Below the pieces are notes generated by a model. It was not told the DNA's origin, ran no database searches, and saw only the letters and a program-made list of their open reading frames with translations. Source: Gordonia sp. PDNC005 (GTDB lineage: Bacteria; Actinomycetota; Actinomycetes; Mycobacteriales; Mycobacteriaceae). Taken from it: a stretch of 64,000 nucleotides of DNA. The translations under genes and the position numbers were made by a program. Positions 28,719 through 38,983 of this stretch are shown here, one piece after another. The DNA is taken from the NCBI RefSeq assembly GCF_016919385.1, contig NZ_CP070351.1:2108001-2172000 (forward strand), in the 5' to 3' direction. Position 1 is the stretch's first letter; each line of letters begins with the position of its first letter.

Positions 28719-29723
28719 GTGACTGTTCCGCATCGAGACGCCAGTGCCCCTCCCCGTTCGACGACTCCGCGGCGCCGCACCGTCGCCGCTCTGGCGGTAC
28801 TTCCGCTGAGCGCCGCCGTCGCGTTGACCGGCTGCTCGTCCGACGACTCCGGCACTGCCGCCGACTCCGGTCCGTGCGCGGAATCCTCGAGCGTGGACCG
28901 CGCCGGAGTGCGACCGATCCCCGTCTCCGCGGCGACTGTCACGGTGGTCGACCCGGGGTCCGGGACTCTCCAGTCGCTGACGCCCGCACCGGACACCACT
29001 CGCTCCCAGGAGGTGACGCTGACGACCGACTCATTGGAGGCGAGCATCGCGCCGGACGCGGAGAACAAGCAGCAGGTGCAACGGACGCAGCAGAACCTGA
29101 CGACTCCGATCACCGCTCGGGTGGTGTGCGACGACCCCTCGAACCTCGAGTTCACGATCGGCACACCCACGAGCCTCGACAACGCTCTGACCCCGGAGCT
29201 CGGCGCGATCGCCGGATCGACGGGAGGGATCAGCTTCACCGCGGGCCTCAACCCTCAGATGCTCCGCCTGCTCCCCAACGAAGAATCGTCGTCCCCTGCC
29301 CGCAGCGCAGTCGAGCAGTCGTTCACCGGTGCGCTCGATCAGTCGGTTCCGCTGCCGACTCAACCCGTGGGCATCGGGGCGCGTTGGCAATCTGTTCGCA
29401 CCGTTTCCTCGGCCGCGACCATTCGACGCACCACAACGGTGACCCTCAAGTCGCACGTCGGATCGGTCCTGAGGTTGGCGGTGACCGTCGAGGAGACTCC
29501 GGTGGACTCGGTGTTCCGGATCCCCGGGTCGGCCCAGACGCTGAACATCGACCGCTACGCGATGGCGGGATCCGGTGAGGTCACCGTCGACCTGACGAAG
29601 ATGCTGCCGACTGGCGGGAAGATCGTCACCAAGGGAGCGCGTCAGCTGTCCGGGGATGCCGGCGCCCCGCCGTTGCTGCAGCAGAACGAGTACACGGTCT
29701 CCTGGGGCCCGTCCAAGCCGTAG
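28719..29723 (+). CDS. Putative lipoprotein of unknown function
   Basis: 334 residues. Type II signal peptide with lipobox ALTGC, Cys39, then a Ser/Asp/Thr linker and a beta-rich exported domain. Two related-looking halves (about 70-170 and 220-330), each with alternating hydrophobic strands, resemble the general style of DUF6263-like lipoproteins, but I cannot assign the family with confidence. The GTG at 28719 sits 7 bases after TACTCT (28706-28711), fitting a leaderless transcript; a GTG two codons earlier is possible. Divergent from lspA, the enzyme that would process it. Confidence 0.8.
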   Translation: MTVPHRDASAPPRSTTPRRRTVAALAVLPLSAAVALTGCSSDDSGTAADSGPCAESSSVDRAGVRPIPVSAATVTVVDPGSGTLQSLTPAPDTTRSQEVTLTTDSLEASIAPDAENKQQVQRTQQNLTTPITARVVCDDPSNLEFTIGTPTSLDNALTPELGAIAGSTGGISFTAGLNPQMLRLLPNEESSSPARSAVEQSFTGALDQSVPLPTQPVGIGARWQSVRTVSSAATIRRTTTVTLKSHVGSVLRLAVTVEETPVDSVFRIPGSAQTLNIDRYAMAGSGEVTVDLTKMLPTGGKIVTKGARQLSGDAGAPPLLQQNEYTVSWGPSKP

Positions 29724-29751
29724 TCGAGTTGCACGAACGACACGCTGAACG

Positions 29752-29787
29752 CACGAATGCCCCCGCCAGACGGCGGGGGCATTCGTG
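29752..29787. terminator. Bidirectional terminator between convergent lipoprotein genes
   Basis: A perfect 16-base inverted repeat (29752-29767 and 29772-29787) with the 4-base loop AGAC, very GC-rich at the top of the stem. It lies between two convergent stop codons (29723 and 29802) and can serve both genes. No long T-run. Confidence 0.9.
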
Positions 29788-29801
29788 TCAGCAGGTCGAA
29801 C

Positions 29802-30389
29802 TCAGTTGGTCGACTTCGCCTTCTTCTTCGACGACGGCGTGTCGCTCGCGCACAGCGGCGACTTGGTGTCGCTCATCGCGAGCAGCGAGCAGACCGTGTC
29901 CTTCGACAGCTTCCAGCGGCCGTTGTCGAAGACGATCGATGCGTCGATCGGGTTCGCGGGGTTGCCCGGAATCTTGACGAGAACCTTCACCTTGGCCTTC
30001 TTGGGGCCGTTCTTGGTGACCGGAGCCTTGATCCGGTAGGTGACCTTCGGGTTGTCCTTCTTCGCCTTCACCAACTTGTCGAAGATCGACGGATCCTTCT
30101 CGGAGCCCTCGATGAGGTCGACCTTCTCCGACGCCTTGATCTTCGGGTCCAGAGCAGTCGTCAGCATGTCGTTGAGCGCGGCGACACTCGGCACCTTGCT
30201 CGCGTTGGTCATCTCGGCCTCGGAGCCCGTCGCCGGAGCGCCGGTCGACGCGGCAGCCGAGGAGCTCGTCGAGGTGGGCACGGGCGGCACGCCGGAGTCG
30301 TCCGAGCCGCACGCGGCGGTGGTGGCGACAGCAGCGGCCACCACGGCAACGGCCACGAAATTGCGAATCTTCAAGGGTTCAATCCTCAC
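29802..30389 (-). CDS. Lipoprotein resembling low-molecular-weight antigen MTB12
   Basis: 195 residues. Signal peptide with lipobox TTAAC, Cys27; Ser/Thr-rich linker (about 35-55); then a domain of about 105 residues (SVAALNDMLTTALDPKIKASEKVDLIEG ... GRWKLSKDTVCSLLA) that follows the pattern of the mycobacterial secreted antigen MTB12/CFP-2, an NTF2-like fold. A C-terminal Lys-rich tail (SSKKKAKSTN) is unusual for the family. The start is uncertain: GTG at 30389 is used; a TTG five codons in has GAGGA upstream. Confidence 0.75.
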   Translation of the reverse strand: MRIEPLKIRNFVAVAVVAAAVATTAACGSDDSGVPPVPTSTSSSAAASTGAPATGSEAEMTNASKVPSVAALNDMLTTALDPKIKASEKVDLIEGSEKDPSIFDKLVKAKKDNPKVTYRIKAPVTKNGPKKAKVKVLVKIPGNPANPIDASIVFDNGRWKLSKDTVCSLLAMSDTKSPLCASDTPSSKKKAKSTN

Positions 30390-30553
30390 GTCATGTTCCG
30401 CCCCGGCCGACTGTCGAGCCCGAGCACACAACCACTATGCCAAAAGGCAGCCATGGCACGCATCCGTTCAATCACGACACATCCGCCACTTCTGCCCCGT
30501 CCGCTACCGATGACCAGCGCACACTGCGTGCGAGAAAGTGCAACAATCGGCCC

Positions 30554-31492
30554 ATGAACGCATGCCGGGTTGTGATGATCACCACCGGCGGGACGGCTGC
30601 GTCCCGCACGACAGACGACGGAGCAGTGCCTGTGCTGACCGCAGCGGACCTAGTTCCGACTGTGTCCGAGGACGTCTCCGTGATCCCGGTCGAGTTGATG
30701 GCCGTCGACTCGTCGGCGATGACGGTCCGTGAACAGTTCGCCGTGGTCCGCGCGATCGCCGATGCACTCGACGATCCGGAAGTGACCGGCGTCGTCGTCA
30801 CTCACGGCACCGACACACTCGAGGAGACGGCCTTCCTCGCCGACCTCTTCGCAGCCGACCCTCGACCGGTCGTGTTCACCGGTGCACAGTTTCCGGCCGA
30901 CCACCCGGAGTCGGACGGTCCGGCGAACATCACTGACGCAATCACCGCCGCGGCCGATCCCCGGTATCGCGGGCGCGGTGTGCTGGTTGCACTCGGCGGG
31001 TCGATCCTGAACTCCCGGGGAGTGTTCAAACGTTCGACGACTGACTTCCGGGCGTTCGACACGGTCAACGCCGACCTCCCACGTCCGTTGGTCGCCGACA
31101 CGCTCCCGGACGGGCTCCGCGCACGTGTGGATCTCATCGCTCTCTACCCGGGAGTCTCGCCGGGGACCATCGCAGCGGCCGTTGAACAGCGTGCGACCGG
31201 CATCGTCCTGTCGGCGACCGGGTCGGGCAACACGCACCCCGACATCACCGCCCAGGTGAGTCTCGCCGTGCAACGCGACGTTGTTGTCGTCGTCTCGACC
31301 CGTGTCCCGTTCGGCGCGGTGGAGCCGACATACGGCGGAGGGGGCGGAGGGGTCGATCTGGACCGGGCCGGCGCGATCTTCTCTCCGTGGCTCCGGGCGC
31401 CGCAGGCGCGGATGGCACTGCTTGCTCTGCTGTCGGTCGGAGCAGACCGTCAAAGGGTCTCCGACTTCTTCGCGGCGTCGTCGCCCTCCTGA
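30554..31492 (+). CDS. ansA: L-asparaginase
   Basis: Hydrolyses L-asparagine to aspartate and ammonia. 312 residues. Both active-site threonine motifs are intact: [11 protein letters not shown] near the N-terminus and [16 protein letters not shown] at about 79-94. No signal peptide, so cytosolic. Short for the family (about 325) and lacking extra domains. Start at the ATG 30554 just before the conserved first strand. The last 43 bases overlap the convergent dinB gene. Confidence 0.92.
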   Translation: MNACRVVMITTGGTAASRTTDDGAVPVLTAADLVPTVSEDVSVIPVELMAVDSSAMTVREQFAVVRAIADALDDPEVTGVVVTHGTDTLEETAFLADLFAADPRPVVFTGAQFPADHPESDGPANITDAITAAADPRYRGRGVLVALGGSILNSRGVFKRSTTDFRAFDTVNADLPRPLVADTLPDGLRARVDLIALYPGVSPGTIAAAVEQRATGIVLSATGSGNTHPDITAQVSLAVQRDVVVVVSTRVPFGAVEPTYGGGGGGVDLDRAGAIFSPWLRAPQARMALLALLSVGADRQRVSDFFAASSPS

Positions 31493-32835
31493 TCCCACCC
31501 GAGACTGTCGAGCGGATCGGCCCTGGTCAGGCCGGATGCAGCCAGACGGAAGTTCCGGGTGCGCCCGGGACCGGTCTCGCGTGTCTCGAAGCGCACCGTC
31601 ACGAACCCGTGTCCACCGCCTTGTACCCAGCCGTGCCCGTGGTCGGGGTGTCGGACATCGGTGCCGGTCGGCAGATCGTCGTCTCCCTCCTGCTCCCGGG
31701 GAATCTGCACACCTCGCGGTACGTCCACCGGGTCGGCACCAGCTGCCGGGTCGATGTCGAGTTCCGGGAACAGCGAGTCCTGTCGGACGTCGGACAACCC
31801 CGCGTAGCCGACTCCCACGAGCCGGATCGGGCCGATCTCCAACGGATCCAGCATCACCTTCAACGCCGCGTTCGTGAGAACGTCCAGGTCGGTTGTCGCG
31901 GCGTGCAAGGTTGACGAGCGGGTCAGCACCGACATGTCACTCCGCCGAAGTTTCACCACAACCGTTCGCGCGCCACGACCGTCGTCGATCAACCTGCGAT
32001 GCGCGTCGGCCGCGGCAGCCAGCACTGCAGCGCGCAGGCCGACGATGTCGATGATGTCCGTGGCGAAGGTCGACTCCGCACTGATCTGCTTCGCGCTGGC
32101 GCGTTCGGCCACCGGTCGATGGTCGATGCCCTTCGCGAGTTGATGCAGGGCGGGCCCGACGGTGCCGCCGAGCACGGAGGCGACTTCGGTATCGGACATC
32201 GCCGCGAGGTCTCCGATCGTCTCCACACCGAGGCGGGCGAGTCGATCGCCGGACACCGGCCCGATCCCCCACAGTTTGCGGACCGGGAGTTCCTGGAGGA
32301 ACTCGAGTTGCCGGCTCGGTTCGATCACACGAAGCCCGTCGGGTTTCGCCAAACCGGACGCGATCTTCGCGATCTGCTTTCCGGTCCCGAACCCCACCGA
32401 GGCCGCCAGTCCTGTCGCCTCGCGAATCGCGGTCCGCATGCGGCGCGCGAGCTCTGCGGCTTCGTCGACGCTGGCGCCCTGCAACTCCGCCGGCTCCCCG
32501 AACGCCTCGTCGAACGACAGTGTCTCGATGACCGGCGCGAACTCTCGGACGATGCCGAACACTCGCGCGCTGACGACGCGATACACGTCGATGCGCGGCG
32601 GCAGGACCACCGCGGACGGCCCGACAAGACGTCGGGCCTGATGCATCGGCATCGCGGACCGCGCACCGAACACACGGGCCTCGTAGCTGGCGCCTGCGAC
32701 GACACCGCGTCCGCCACTGCCGCCGACCAACACCGGACGTCCTGCGAGCGTCGGCCGAGTCAGTTGTTCCACCGAGGCGAAGAACGCGTCCATGTCGATG
32801 TGGAACACCCACCGCGAGCTGCGTTCTGCGGTCAC
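31450..32835 (-). CDS. dinB: DNA polymerase IV (Y family)
   Basis: Translesion polymerase. 461 residues: palm with HIDMDAFFA (Asp14) and LSFDEAFG (Asp109, Glu110), fingers, thumb with helix-hairpin-helix ([24 protein letters not shown]) and little-finger domain (about 240-350). The C-terminal 100 residues carry a separate small module, [19 protein letters not shown] followed by [10 protein letters not shown], resembling an SH3/Tudor-like fold of the UvrD/PcrA tail type. No clear C-terminal sliding-clamp peptide. Corresponds to mycobacterial DinX by position. GTG start overlapping the small upstream gene's stop (GTGA). Confidence 0.93.
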   Translation of the reverse strand: MTAERSSRWVFHIDMDAFFASVEQLTRPTLAGRPVLVGGSGGRGVVAGASYEARVFGARSAMPMHQARRLVGPSAVVLPPRIDVYRVVSARVFGIVREFAPVIETLSFDEAFGEPAELQGASVDEAAELARRMRTAIREATGLAASVGFGTGKQIAKIASGLAKPDGLRVIEPSRQLEFLQELPVRKLWGIGPVSGDRLARLGVETIGDLAAMSDTEVASVLGGTVGPALHQLAKGIDHRPVAERASAKQISAESTFATDIIDIVGLRAAVLAAAADAHRRLIDDGRGARTVVVKLRRSDMSVLTRSSTLHAATTDLDVLTNAALKVMLDPLEIGPIRLVGVGYAGLSDVRQDSLFPELDIDPAAGADPVDVPRGVQIPREQEGDDDLPTGTDVRHPDHGHGWVQGGGHGFVTVRFETRETGPGRTRNFRLAASGLTRADPLDSLGWDQEGDDAAKKSETL

Positions 32836-33011
32836 CGTTCGCGACAGAGTGCCAGGACGCGCGGATCAGTCGACGTGAAGCGGTCGACCTCTTCCCCACC
32901 GTCACACCGCAGCAGTGAGATCGTCACCGAGTCGGACCGTAGAGCCTCGACCGCCCACTGCGCGCCTGCGTCTTCCCAGCGCTGCAGTCGTTCCAGGTCA
33001 TCGGCGGGCAT
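32832..33011 (-). CDS. Small conserved-style protein coupled to dinB (59 residues)
   Basis: The frame starts at the ATG at 33011 and reads [20 protein letters not shown], continuing through [20 protein letters not shown] and ending [11 protein letters not shown]. Codon third positions are strongly G/C-biased, the stop overlaps the dinB GTG start by 4 bases (GTGA), and a TAGGAT hexamer lies exactly 6 bases before the ATG (33018-33023), the leaderless pattern seen elsewhere here. The sequence has an alpha then beta-strand ([17 protein letters not shown]) layout. I do not recognise the family. It probably heads the dinB transcript. Confidence 0.75.
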   Translation of the reverse strand: MPADDLERLQRWEDAGAQWAVEALRSDSVTISLLRCDGGEEVDRFTSTDPRVLALCRER

Positions 33012-33031
33012 GTGTCGATCCTATCCCTGCC

Positions 33032-33796
33032 TCAGGCAGGCGGAACCGACCACTCCGGGTACTTCGGGGCGAGGGTGTCGCCACTGGACACGCCACGGAG
33101 GCGACGACCCAGCCATGGTCCGGCGAAGCCGGTGACCCAGGTCAGGGCCGCGCGCGTCTGCTCGGCGGCACTCAGTTCTGGCAGCGGTGCCAGTTCGAGC
33201 GCCTGGAGATCGTGGTCCACACCGAGCGCGTCGAGTACCGCGATGGCCATCCGCTGGTGACCAGCAGCCGACATGTGCAGACGGTCGAAGCTCCACAGAC
33301 GAACGTCGTCGTAGTCCCGGAGCCGCCAATAGTCGACGAGTACAGCACCGTGGCGATCGGCGATCTCCCGCATCGCTTCGGCGAGAATCGCGAACCGTCC
33401 GCGCAGAGCCCGAAATCCGGCGGCCGCACCCGGATCGTGCGGCGTGAACAGCACAACGGTCGCGCCGGAGGACACCAGGCGGCCGACCGCGTCGTTGTAG
33501 ACCGCGGCAAGCGCGTTGATGTCGACCGACGGGCGCAGCAGGTCGTTGCCGCCCGCATGAATCGTGACCAGATCCGGCCCCAGCTCGATCGCGACGTCGA
33601 CCTGCTCCTCGACGATCGGCACGAGCTTACGACCGCGGATCGCCAGATTCACGTACCGCGCCTGCGGTTGGGCCGCGTGCAGCACTGCGGCAACACGGTC
33701 CGCCCACCCGCGGACACCGTTCGGAAGGGTCGGATCGACGTCTCCGACACCTTCGGTGAAGGAGTCGCCGAGCGCCGCATATCGCAGATAAGTCAC
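33032..33796 (-). CDS. SGNH/GDSL hydrolase
   Basis: 254-residue serine esterase-type hydrolase. Blocks of the SGNH family appear in order: ALGDSFTEGVGD (Ser12 nucleophile), NLAIRGRK (block II Gly), HAGGNDLLR (block III Asn) and SFDRLHMSAAGH (block V Asp-x-x-His). No signal peptide, so cytosolic. The GTG at 33796 lies 6 bases after TACGCT (33803-33808), a leaderless arrangement, and places the GDS motif at its usual depth; the frame open to 33868 is not conserved. Substrate unknown. Confidence 0.88.
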   Translation of the reverse strand: MTYLRYAALGDSFTEGVGDVDPTLPNGVRGWADRVAAVLHAAQPQARYVNLAIRGRKLVPIVEEQVDVAIELGPDLVTIHAGGNDLLRPSVDINALAAVYNDAVGRLVSSGATVVLFTPHDPGAAAGFRALRGRFAILAEAMREIADRHGAVLVDYWRLRDYDDVRLWSFDRLHMSAAGHQRMAIAVLDALGVDHDLQALELAPLPELSAAEQTRAALTWVTGFAGPWLGRRLRGVSSGDTLAPKYPEWSVPPA

Positions 33797-33880
33797 CGCG
33801 CCAGCGTACCGATACGGACGCGGGCACCAGGATCGGGCGACGGTTTCTGAGATTCGTCTGTCGGGCACGTCGGCCCGGGG

Positions 33881-36800
33881 TCAGGCCTTCGCCACGTCGG
33901 CGGAGACGCCGTCGTTGAGCTCGATCGCCGCGGCGTCGCCGGTATCGACGTCGAAGGTCGTCGCGAGGACCTCGCCTGCGATCATCGCAGCGTGGGTCCT
34001 GGCGGTGTCCACACGATCCTCCGGCACCACGAGTCGCACGACGATGCGGTCCGAGATCTCCAGACCGAGGTTTCGTCGGGCGTCCTGCAGTTCGCGGACG
34101 CGGTCCTTCGCCCAGCCCTCGGCTTCGAGTTCCGGAGTGACCGCGGTGTCCAGGACCACGAGTCCGGCGCCGCTGGGCAGCTCCGCAGTCGAATCGGGCG
34201 ATGCCGCGACGAGCTTCCGGGAGAACTCCTCCCCACGCAGTTCGATGCCGTCAGCGACGACAACCTGCTCGCCGGTCTCAGCGTTGGTCGCGAACTCCCA
34301 GTTCCCGGACTTGACCGCCTTGATGGCCCGCTGGACCTCCTTGCCGATACGCGGTCCGGCCGCACGGGCATTGACCGCCACCTCGACCTTGCCGAACGAG
34401 TCGACGTCGGTCGACAGGTCAACCTTCTTCACGTTCATCTCGTCGGCGATCAGATCTGCGTACGGCGCCATCAACTCGGCGGTCGGCGACGCGACGGTCA
34501 GACCCGGCAGCGGCAGACGCACGCGCAGCTTGTTTGCCTTGCGGACGCTCGAGGCGACCGAGCAGACCGACTGGATCTCGTCCATCGCCGCCACGAGATC
34601 GGCGTCGGCGGGCAGTTCGCCTTCGGCGGGCCAGTCCGTCAGGTGCACCGAGCGCTCCCCGGTGAGACCGCGCCACATGGCCTCGGTCGCCAACGGCAGG
34701 AGCGGTGCGGCCAGTCGGCCCGCAACCTCGAGAACCGTGTACAGCGTGTCGAACGCATCGGGATCGGAGTCCTGACCCGCCCAGAAGCGAGCACGCGAAC
34801 GACGCACGTACCAGTTGGTGAGCGACTCGCAGAACTCGCGGAAGCTCTCGCAGGCACCCGCGATGTCGTAGACGTCCAGAGCATCGGTCATCTCATCCCG
34901 CGTCGCCGCCAGCTTGGCGAGGATGTAGCGGTCGAGGACGTTCTCCGAGTCCGTGCGCCACGTGGCCTGACGGTCCGCGTACAGCTGCAGGAAGCTGTAG
35001 GCGTTCCACATCGGGAGCAGCGCCTGTCGGACGCCCTCGCGGATGCCTCGCTCAGTGACGACCAGATTGCCGCCGCGCAGGATCGGCGACGCCATCAGGA
35101 ACCAACGCATGGCGTCCGACCCGTCGCGGTCGAACACCTCGTTGACGTCCGGGTAGTTGCGCTTGGACTTGCTCATCTTCTGACCGTCGTCGCCCAGCAC
35201 GATGCCGTGAGCGGCCACCGTCTTGAACGCGGGGCGGTCGAAGAGCGCGGTGGCGAGAACGTGCAGGTTATAGAACCAGCCGCGCGTCTGCCCGTTGTAC
35301 TCGACGATGAAGTCGCCCGGATTGTGCGGGAGGATCCCCTTCTCGGCCGAACCGTCGAACCAGTCGGTGTTCTCGAAGGGGTAGTGCGCCTGCGCGAACG
35401 GCATCGAACCGGACTCGAACCAGCAGTCGAGGACCTCGGGGACACGACGCATCGTCGAACGTCCCGACGGGTCGTCGGGGTTCGGCCGAGTCAGTTCGTC
35501 GATGTACGGGCGATGCATGTTGGTCGGACGAACTCCGAAGTCGGCCTCCAACTGATCAAGGCTCCCGTACACGTCGACGCGCGGGTAGTCGGGGTCGTCT
35601 GAGACCCACACGGGGATCGGTGCGCCCCAGAACCGGTTGCGGCTGATGTTCCAGTCCTTGGCGCCCTCGAGCCACTTGCCGAACTGGCCGTCACGGATGT
35701 GCGAGGGCGACCAGGTGATCTCCTGGTTCAGCTCCAACATCCGGGCCTTGATCGGCTGGACGGCGACGAACCACGACGGGACGGCCATGTAGATCAGCGG
35801 CTTGCCCGACCGCCACGAATGGGGGTACGAGTGCTCGATCGTCTCGTGCCGGAGTATCCGGCCGGTCTCCTTCAGGTCCTTGATGATCACCGGGTTGGCG
35901 TCGAACACCATCAGGCCCTCGTACGGCGGCACCTGCGCGGTGAACTTGCCGCCCGGATCGAGAGGCTGCACCACCTCGATGCCGTTGGCGGTCGCGCAGT
36001 CCATGTCCTCTTCACCGAATGCAGGCGCGAGGTGGACGATGCCGGTGCCGCTGTCGGTGGTCACATAGTCCGCGAGCAGAACGCGGTGGGAGTTCGGGTG
36101 GCCTGCGAAGAAGTCGAACGGCGGCGTGTAGGTCAGATCCGCGAGTTCGCGTCCGACGTGTGTGCCGATCGTCTCCACCTCGCCGAGTTCCTTGGCGTAC
36201 GCCCCGACCAGAGCCGTGGCCAGCAGGTAATCGACGCCCTCAGTTGTGCGGACATGGGAGTACTCGACGTCCGGATGAACGGCGATCGCGAGGTTCGACG
36301 GCAGGGTCCAGGGAGTCGTCGTCCAGATGAGGGCGTTGACTCCGTCGAGCGGCGAGCCGGGGGCGCTCAGCGGCATGGTGACGGTCACGGCCGGATCCTG
36401 GCGCATCCGGTAGGCGTCGTCGAGCTTCGCCTCCTGGTTCGACAGCGGCGTCTGCTCGTACCAGGAGTACGGCAGCACACGGTAGCCCTGGTACACCAGA
36501 CCCTTGTCGTGCAGCCGCTTGAACGCCCACATCACCGACTCCATGAAGTCGAGATCGAGGGTCTTGTAGTCGTTGTCGAAGTCCACCCAGCGGGCCTGGC
36601 GGGTCACATAGTCGCGCCATTCGCCGGTGTACCGCAGAACCGAGTCGCGGCAGTAGTCGTTGAACTTCTCGACGCCCATGGTCTCGATCTCCGACTTGTC
36701 GGTGATCCCCAGCTGACGCTCGGCTTCGAGTTCGGCCGGCAGGCCGTGCGTGTCCCAGCCGAAGCGCCGGTCGACCTTCTTGCCGCGCATGGTCTGGTAG

Positions 36801-37075
36801 CGCGGGACGACGTCCTTGACGTAGCCGGTCAGCAGGTGACCGTAGTGCGGCAGTCCGTTGGCGAACGGAGGGCCGTCGTAGAAGACGAACTCGGGCGCGT
36901 CGTCACGGTTCGCGATCGATGCCTTGAAGGTGTCGTCCGACGCCCAGAACTCCAGCACCCGCTGCTCGACGTCCGGAAACGACGGAGCACCGCGACCGGT
37001 GCCGCCCGTCAGATCGACGATCGGGTACACCGGTGCGGTGCTCGTGGTGTCAGTGTCGGGGGCGTTGTCGCTCAC
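33881..37075 (-). CDS. ileS: Isoleucyl-tRNA synthetase
   Basis: 1064-residue class I synthetase. HIGH-type motif in [16 protein letters not shown], the CP1 editing domain, KMSKS at 633-637 ([13 protein letters not shown]), anticodon-binding domain, and the long C-terminal domain of the eukaryote-like (IleRS2) type common in actinobacteria. GTG start with GAGGAG 6 bases upstream. Preceded by a T-box riboswitch that ties expression to uncharged tRNA-Ile. Confidence 0.97.
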   Translation of the reverse strand: MSDNAPDTDTTSTAPVYPIVDLTGGTGRGAPSFPDVEQRVLEFWASDDTFKASIANRDDAPEFVFYDGPPFANGLPHYGHLLTGYVKDVVPRYQTMRGKKVDRRFGWDTHGLPAELEAERQLGITDKSEIETMGVEKFNDYCRDSVLRYTGEWRDYVTRQARWVDFDNDYKTLDLDFMESVMWAFKRLHDKGLVYQGYRVLPYSWYEQTPLSNQEAKLDDAYRMRQDPAVTVTMPLSAPGSPLDGVNALIWTTTPWTLPSNLAIAVHPDVEYSHVRTTEGVDYLLATALVGAYAKELGEVETIGTHVGRELADLTYTPPFDFFAGHPNSHRVLLADYVTTDSGTGIVHLAPAFGEEDMDCATANGIEVVQPLDPGGKFTAQVPPYEGLMVFDANPVIIKDLKETGRILRHETIEHSYPHSWRSGKPLIYMAVPSWFVAVQPIKARMLELNQEITWSPSHIRDGQFGKWLEGAKDWNISRNRFWGAPIPVWVSDDPDYPRVDVYGSLDQLEADFGVRPTNMHRPYIDELTRPNPDDPSGRSTMRRVPEVLDCWFESGSMPFAQAHYPFENTDWFDGSAEKGILPHNPGDFIVEYNGQTRGWFYNLHVLATALFDRPAFKTVAAHGIVLGDDGQKMSKSKRNYPDVNEVFDRDGSDAMRWFLMASPILRGGNLVVTERGIREGVRQALLPMWNAYSFLQLYADRQATWRTDSENVLDRYILAKLAATRDEMTDALDVYDIAGACESFREFCESLTNWYVRRSRARFWAGQDSDPDAFDTLYTVLEVAGRLAAPLLPLATEAMWRGLTGERSVHLTDWPAEGELPADADLVAAMDEIQSVCSVASSVRKANKLRVRLPLPGLTVASPTAELMAPYADLIADEMNVKKVDLSTDVDSFGKVEVAVNARAAGPRIGKEVQRAIKAVKSGNWEFATNAETGEQVVVADGIELRGEEFSRKLVAASPDSTAELPSGAGLVVLDTAVTPELEAEGWAKDRVRELQDARRNLGLEISDRIVVRLVVPEDRVDTARTHAAMIAGEVLATTFDVDTGDAAAIELNDGVSADVAKA

Positions 37076-37085
37076 CAGTGTCTCC

Positions 37086-37300
37086 TCGTGCCAGTGCTGA
37101 CATGTCAGCGTGTCTCGGCACGGGGACGCTCACCTCTGCGGTGCGCGCGGTACCACCCCGCTTGCGCCGCACCGGAATGCGACGCCTCTCGAATCTACGG
37201 CTGTGACGGGCCTGCCCGTCCGGTTCTACTGGGGCGCACGCGCCCGTTCTTCCGGAAGCTCCCCGGTGATGGCCGGATCGTCGCTTGGTCGTGACGAAGT
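37086..37300 (-). promoter_or_regulatory. T-box riboswitch upstream of ileS (translational type)
   Basis: Minus-strand leader. The T-box core GGGGTGGTACCGCGCG lies at 37144-37159. An ATC in GGCCATCACCGG (37268-37270) is the likely isoleucine specifier codon in a short stem I. Downstream, CGTGCC and GGCACG flank a small hairpin formed by the palindrome CTGACATGTCAG, and the ribosome site GAGGAG follows directly, so the switch probably masks the ribosome site rather than terminating transcription; there is no terminator T-run. TAGACT (37298-37303) overlapping the upstream gene's stop may be its -10. T-box control of ileS is established in actinobacteria. Confidence 0.88.
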
Positions 37301-38155
37301 CTACCCGTTGCGCGGTTCGCCGGTCGAGCCGGCGTCACCCTGTTCGTCGCCGTATACGAGCTTCATGGCGGGCAGGGTCGGATCCGGGGTGTTGACGACC
37401 ACGGAGTCCGATTCGCCCTCCACCCGGCGACGCCGTCCGACGTAACCCGAGTCGGTGTTGATCTGCGGCTGACCGCCGGTGATCGGGTCCGACGTCTCGA
37501 GCGGTTGCGGATTCGGCTGGTACGACTGGACCGCCGGAATGCGCCCGGTCTGCGATGCGGCCGGGAACTGGCCGGTGACCGATCGGATGTAGTCGTTCGC
37601 GTCGCCGGTCTCGACCTCGGGCTCGACATGGTCCTGCGCGGTGTCGAATCGCGGCTGCTGACCCGTGTCGAAACGGGGCTGCTGTCCGGTGTCGAAACGG
37701 GGCTGCTGTCCGGTGTCGAAACGGGGCTGCTGTCCGGTGTCGAACGCGCGCTGCTGGCCCGTGTCGAACGTGGGCAGGCGCCCCGACTCGATCGGCTTCT
37801 CCGACTGGACCGGATTCCCGTGCGCCTCCGGAGAGACGATCGATCCCAGTCCGGAGGCCTCAGGTGCAGATTCGGCCTCCCACGAGGGCACGGGGTCGGC
37901 TACGGCTTCGTCGACGTCGTCCGCCAGCGGCTCGGCGCGCGAGGCCGATTCGCGGCCCCGGATGGTGAACAGCGGCTCGTCGTCAGCACCCGTGCCACCC
38001 CGCTTGCCTGCCCGGATGGTGTCGATGAGAAGGACCACCAATCCGACCACACACACGATGATGCACGCGACTGCGAGAGCGAAGTTCGAGCTCACGAGGG
38101 CGAAGACGAGAAGGCCGAAACCGACGAGAGTCAGCGCTACGGCGAATGTCAGCAC
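37301..38155 (-). CDS. Membrane protein with tandem FDTGQQPR repeats
   Basis: 284 residues. Two closely spaced N-terminal helices (LTFAVALTLVGFGLLVFALVSS and FALAVACIIVCVVGLVVLLI) anchor a long hydrophilic, disordered, acidic tail. Residues about 124-171 are six 8-residue repeats, best copies RFDTGQQP. The remainder contains scattered DTGQ/TGQ/TGR motifs (SVTGQFP, SQTGRIP). The architecture looks like a small actinobacterial membrane protein kept between ileS and wag31, function unknown; proximity to wag31 suggests but does not prove a role at the growing pole. GTG start. Confidence 0.72.
   Translation of the reverse strand: MLTFAVALTLVGFGLLVFALVSSNFALAVACIIVCVVGLVVLLIDTIRAGKRGGTGADDEPLFTIRGRESASRAEPLADDVDEAVADPVPSWEAESAPEASGLGSIVSPEAHGNPVQSEKPIESGRLPTFDTGQQRAFDTGQQPRFDTGQQPRFDTGQQPRFDTGQQPRFDTAQDHVEPEVETGDANDYIRSVTGQFPAASQTGRIPAVQSYQPNPQPLETSDPITGGQPQINTDSGYVGRRRRVEGESDSVVVNTPDPTLPAMKLVYGDEQGDAGSTGEPRNG
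37641..37784. repeat. Six in-frame 24-base tandem repeats
   Basis: Units start at 37641, 37665, 37689, 37713, 37737 and 37761, each beginning GTGTCGAA on the plus strand. Units 2-4 are identical over all 24 bases; units 1, 5 and 6 differ at several sites. They encode FDTGQQPR-type octapeptides on the minus strand. Identity of the central copies points to recent expansion, so copy number probably varies between strains. Confidence 0.95.
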
Positions 38156-38200
38156 GAGCGAGGTCCTCTCGTCGGTTCGGTGTTCGAGAATGCGGCCACG

Positions 38201-38983
38201 CTAGTTCTGCGGGTAGCCGCCGTCGAAGCCCTGCGGGGCCTGACTCGAGTCGGCAGGCGCCGCACTGCCCCGCTGCTGCAGCTCTTCCAGCTGCGACTCC
38301 AGGTAGGTCTTCAGGCGCGTACGGTACTCACGCTCGAAGGTCTTGAGCTGCTCGATGCGACCCTCCAGCACACCACGCTGCTGGTTGATCGTCGACATGA
38401 TCTCGGTGTGCTTCTGCTCGGCGTCGCGCTGCAGGAAGTCTGCGCGCTCTTGAGCCTGGCGGACCTGAGCCTCGGCGCGGGTCTGCGCATCGGCCAGAAG
38501 CGCCTCGCTGCGCTGACGCGCATCGGCGAGCGTCGCGTCGGCATTGCTCTGCGCTTCGTTGACCATGAACTCGCTGCGCTGACGCGCGTCGTTCAACAGT
38601 CCGTCGGCCTCGGCACGCGCCGAGCCCGTCACGCGGTCGGCAGTGTCCTGCGCGAGGGCGAGAACGCGTGCAGCGCGGCCGTGCGCCTCTTCATCGTTGG
38701 CAACCGGCGCAGCAGCGACAGGCGCGGGTTCGGGGGCCGGAGCAGGCGCAGGTGCTGCAAACGCCTGAGTGCGGTCCGAGCCGCCCTTGGCGCGGGCCTC
38801 GGCGAGTTCGGTCTCGAGTTCGGAGACGCGCTGCTTGAGATCGTTGTTCTCGTCGATCAACCGTGCAAGCTCTGCCTCGGCGAAGTCGAGGAACTGGTCG
38901 ACCTCGTCCTCGTTGTAGCCACGCTTACCGATCGGCGGTTTGCTGAACGCCACGTTGTGCACATCAGCCGGTGTCAGCCGCAT
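38201..38983 (-). CDS. wag31: DivIVA / Wag31 polar growth scaffold
   Basis: 260-residue coiled-coil protein that marks cell poles and directs tip growth and peptidoglycan synthesis. The conserved N-terminal membrane-targeting domain ([33 protein letters not shown]) leads into coiled coil 1, a Pro/Ala-rich linker ([20 protein letters not shown]) and a long second coiled coil to about 240. ATG start with GAGGGG 7 bases upstream. Preceded by a long noncoding region. Confidence 0.97.
   Translation of the reverse strand: MRLTPADVHNVAFSKPPIGKRGYNEDEVDQFLDFAEAELARLIDENNDLKQRVSELETELAEARAKGGSDRTQAFAAPAPAPAPEPAPVAAAPVANDEEAHGRAARVLALAQDTADRVTGSARAEADGLLNDARQRSEFMVNEAQSNADATLADARQRSEALLADAQTRAEAQVRQAQERADFLQRDAEQKHTEIMSTINQQRGVLEGRIEQLKTFEREYRTRLKTYLESQLEELQQRGSAAPADSSQAPQGFDGGYPQN

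Noticed and set aside
27927..29723. 598-residue version of the lipoprotein gene
   Set aside because: The first 260 codons are antisense to lspA and the pseudouridine synthase gene; a lipoprotein signal peptide begins at 28719.
37641..37784. CRISPR-like array of 24-base repeats
   Set aside because: The repeats are contiguous without spacers and stay in frame within a coding region; they are a minisatellite.
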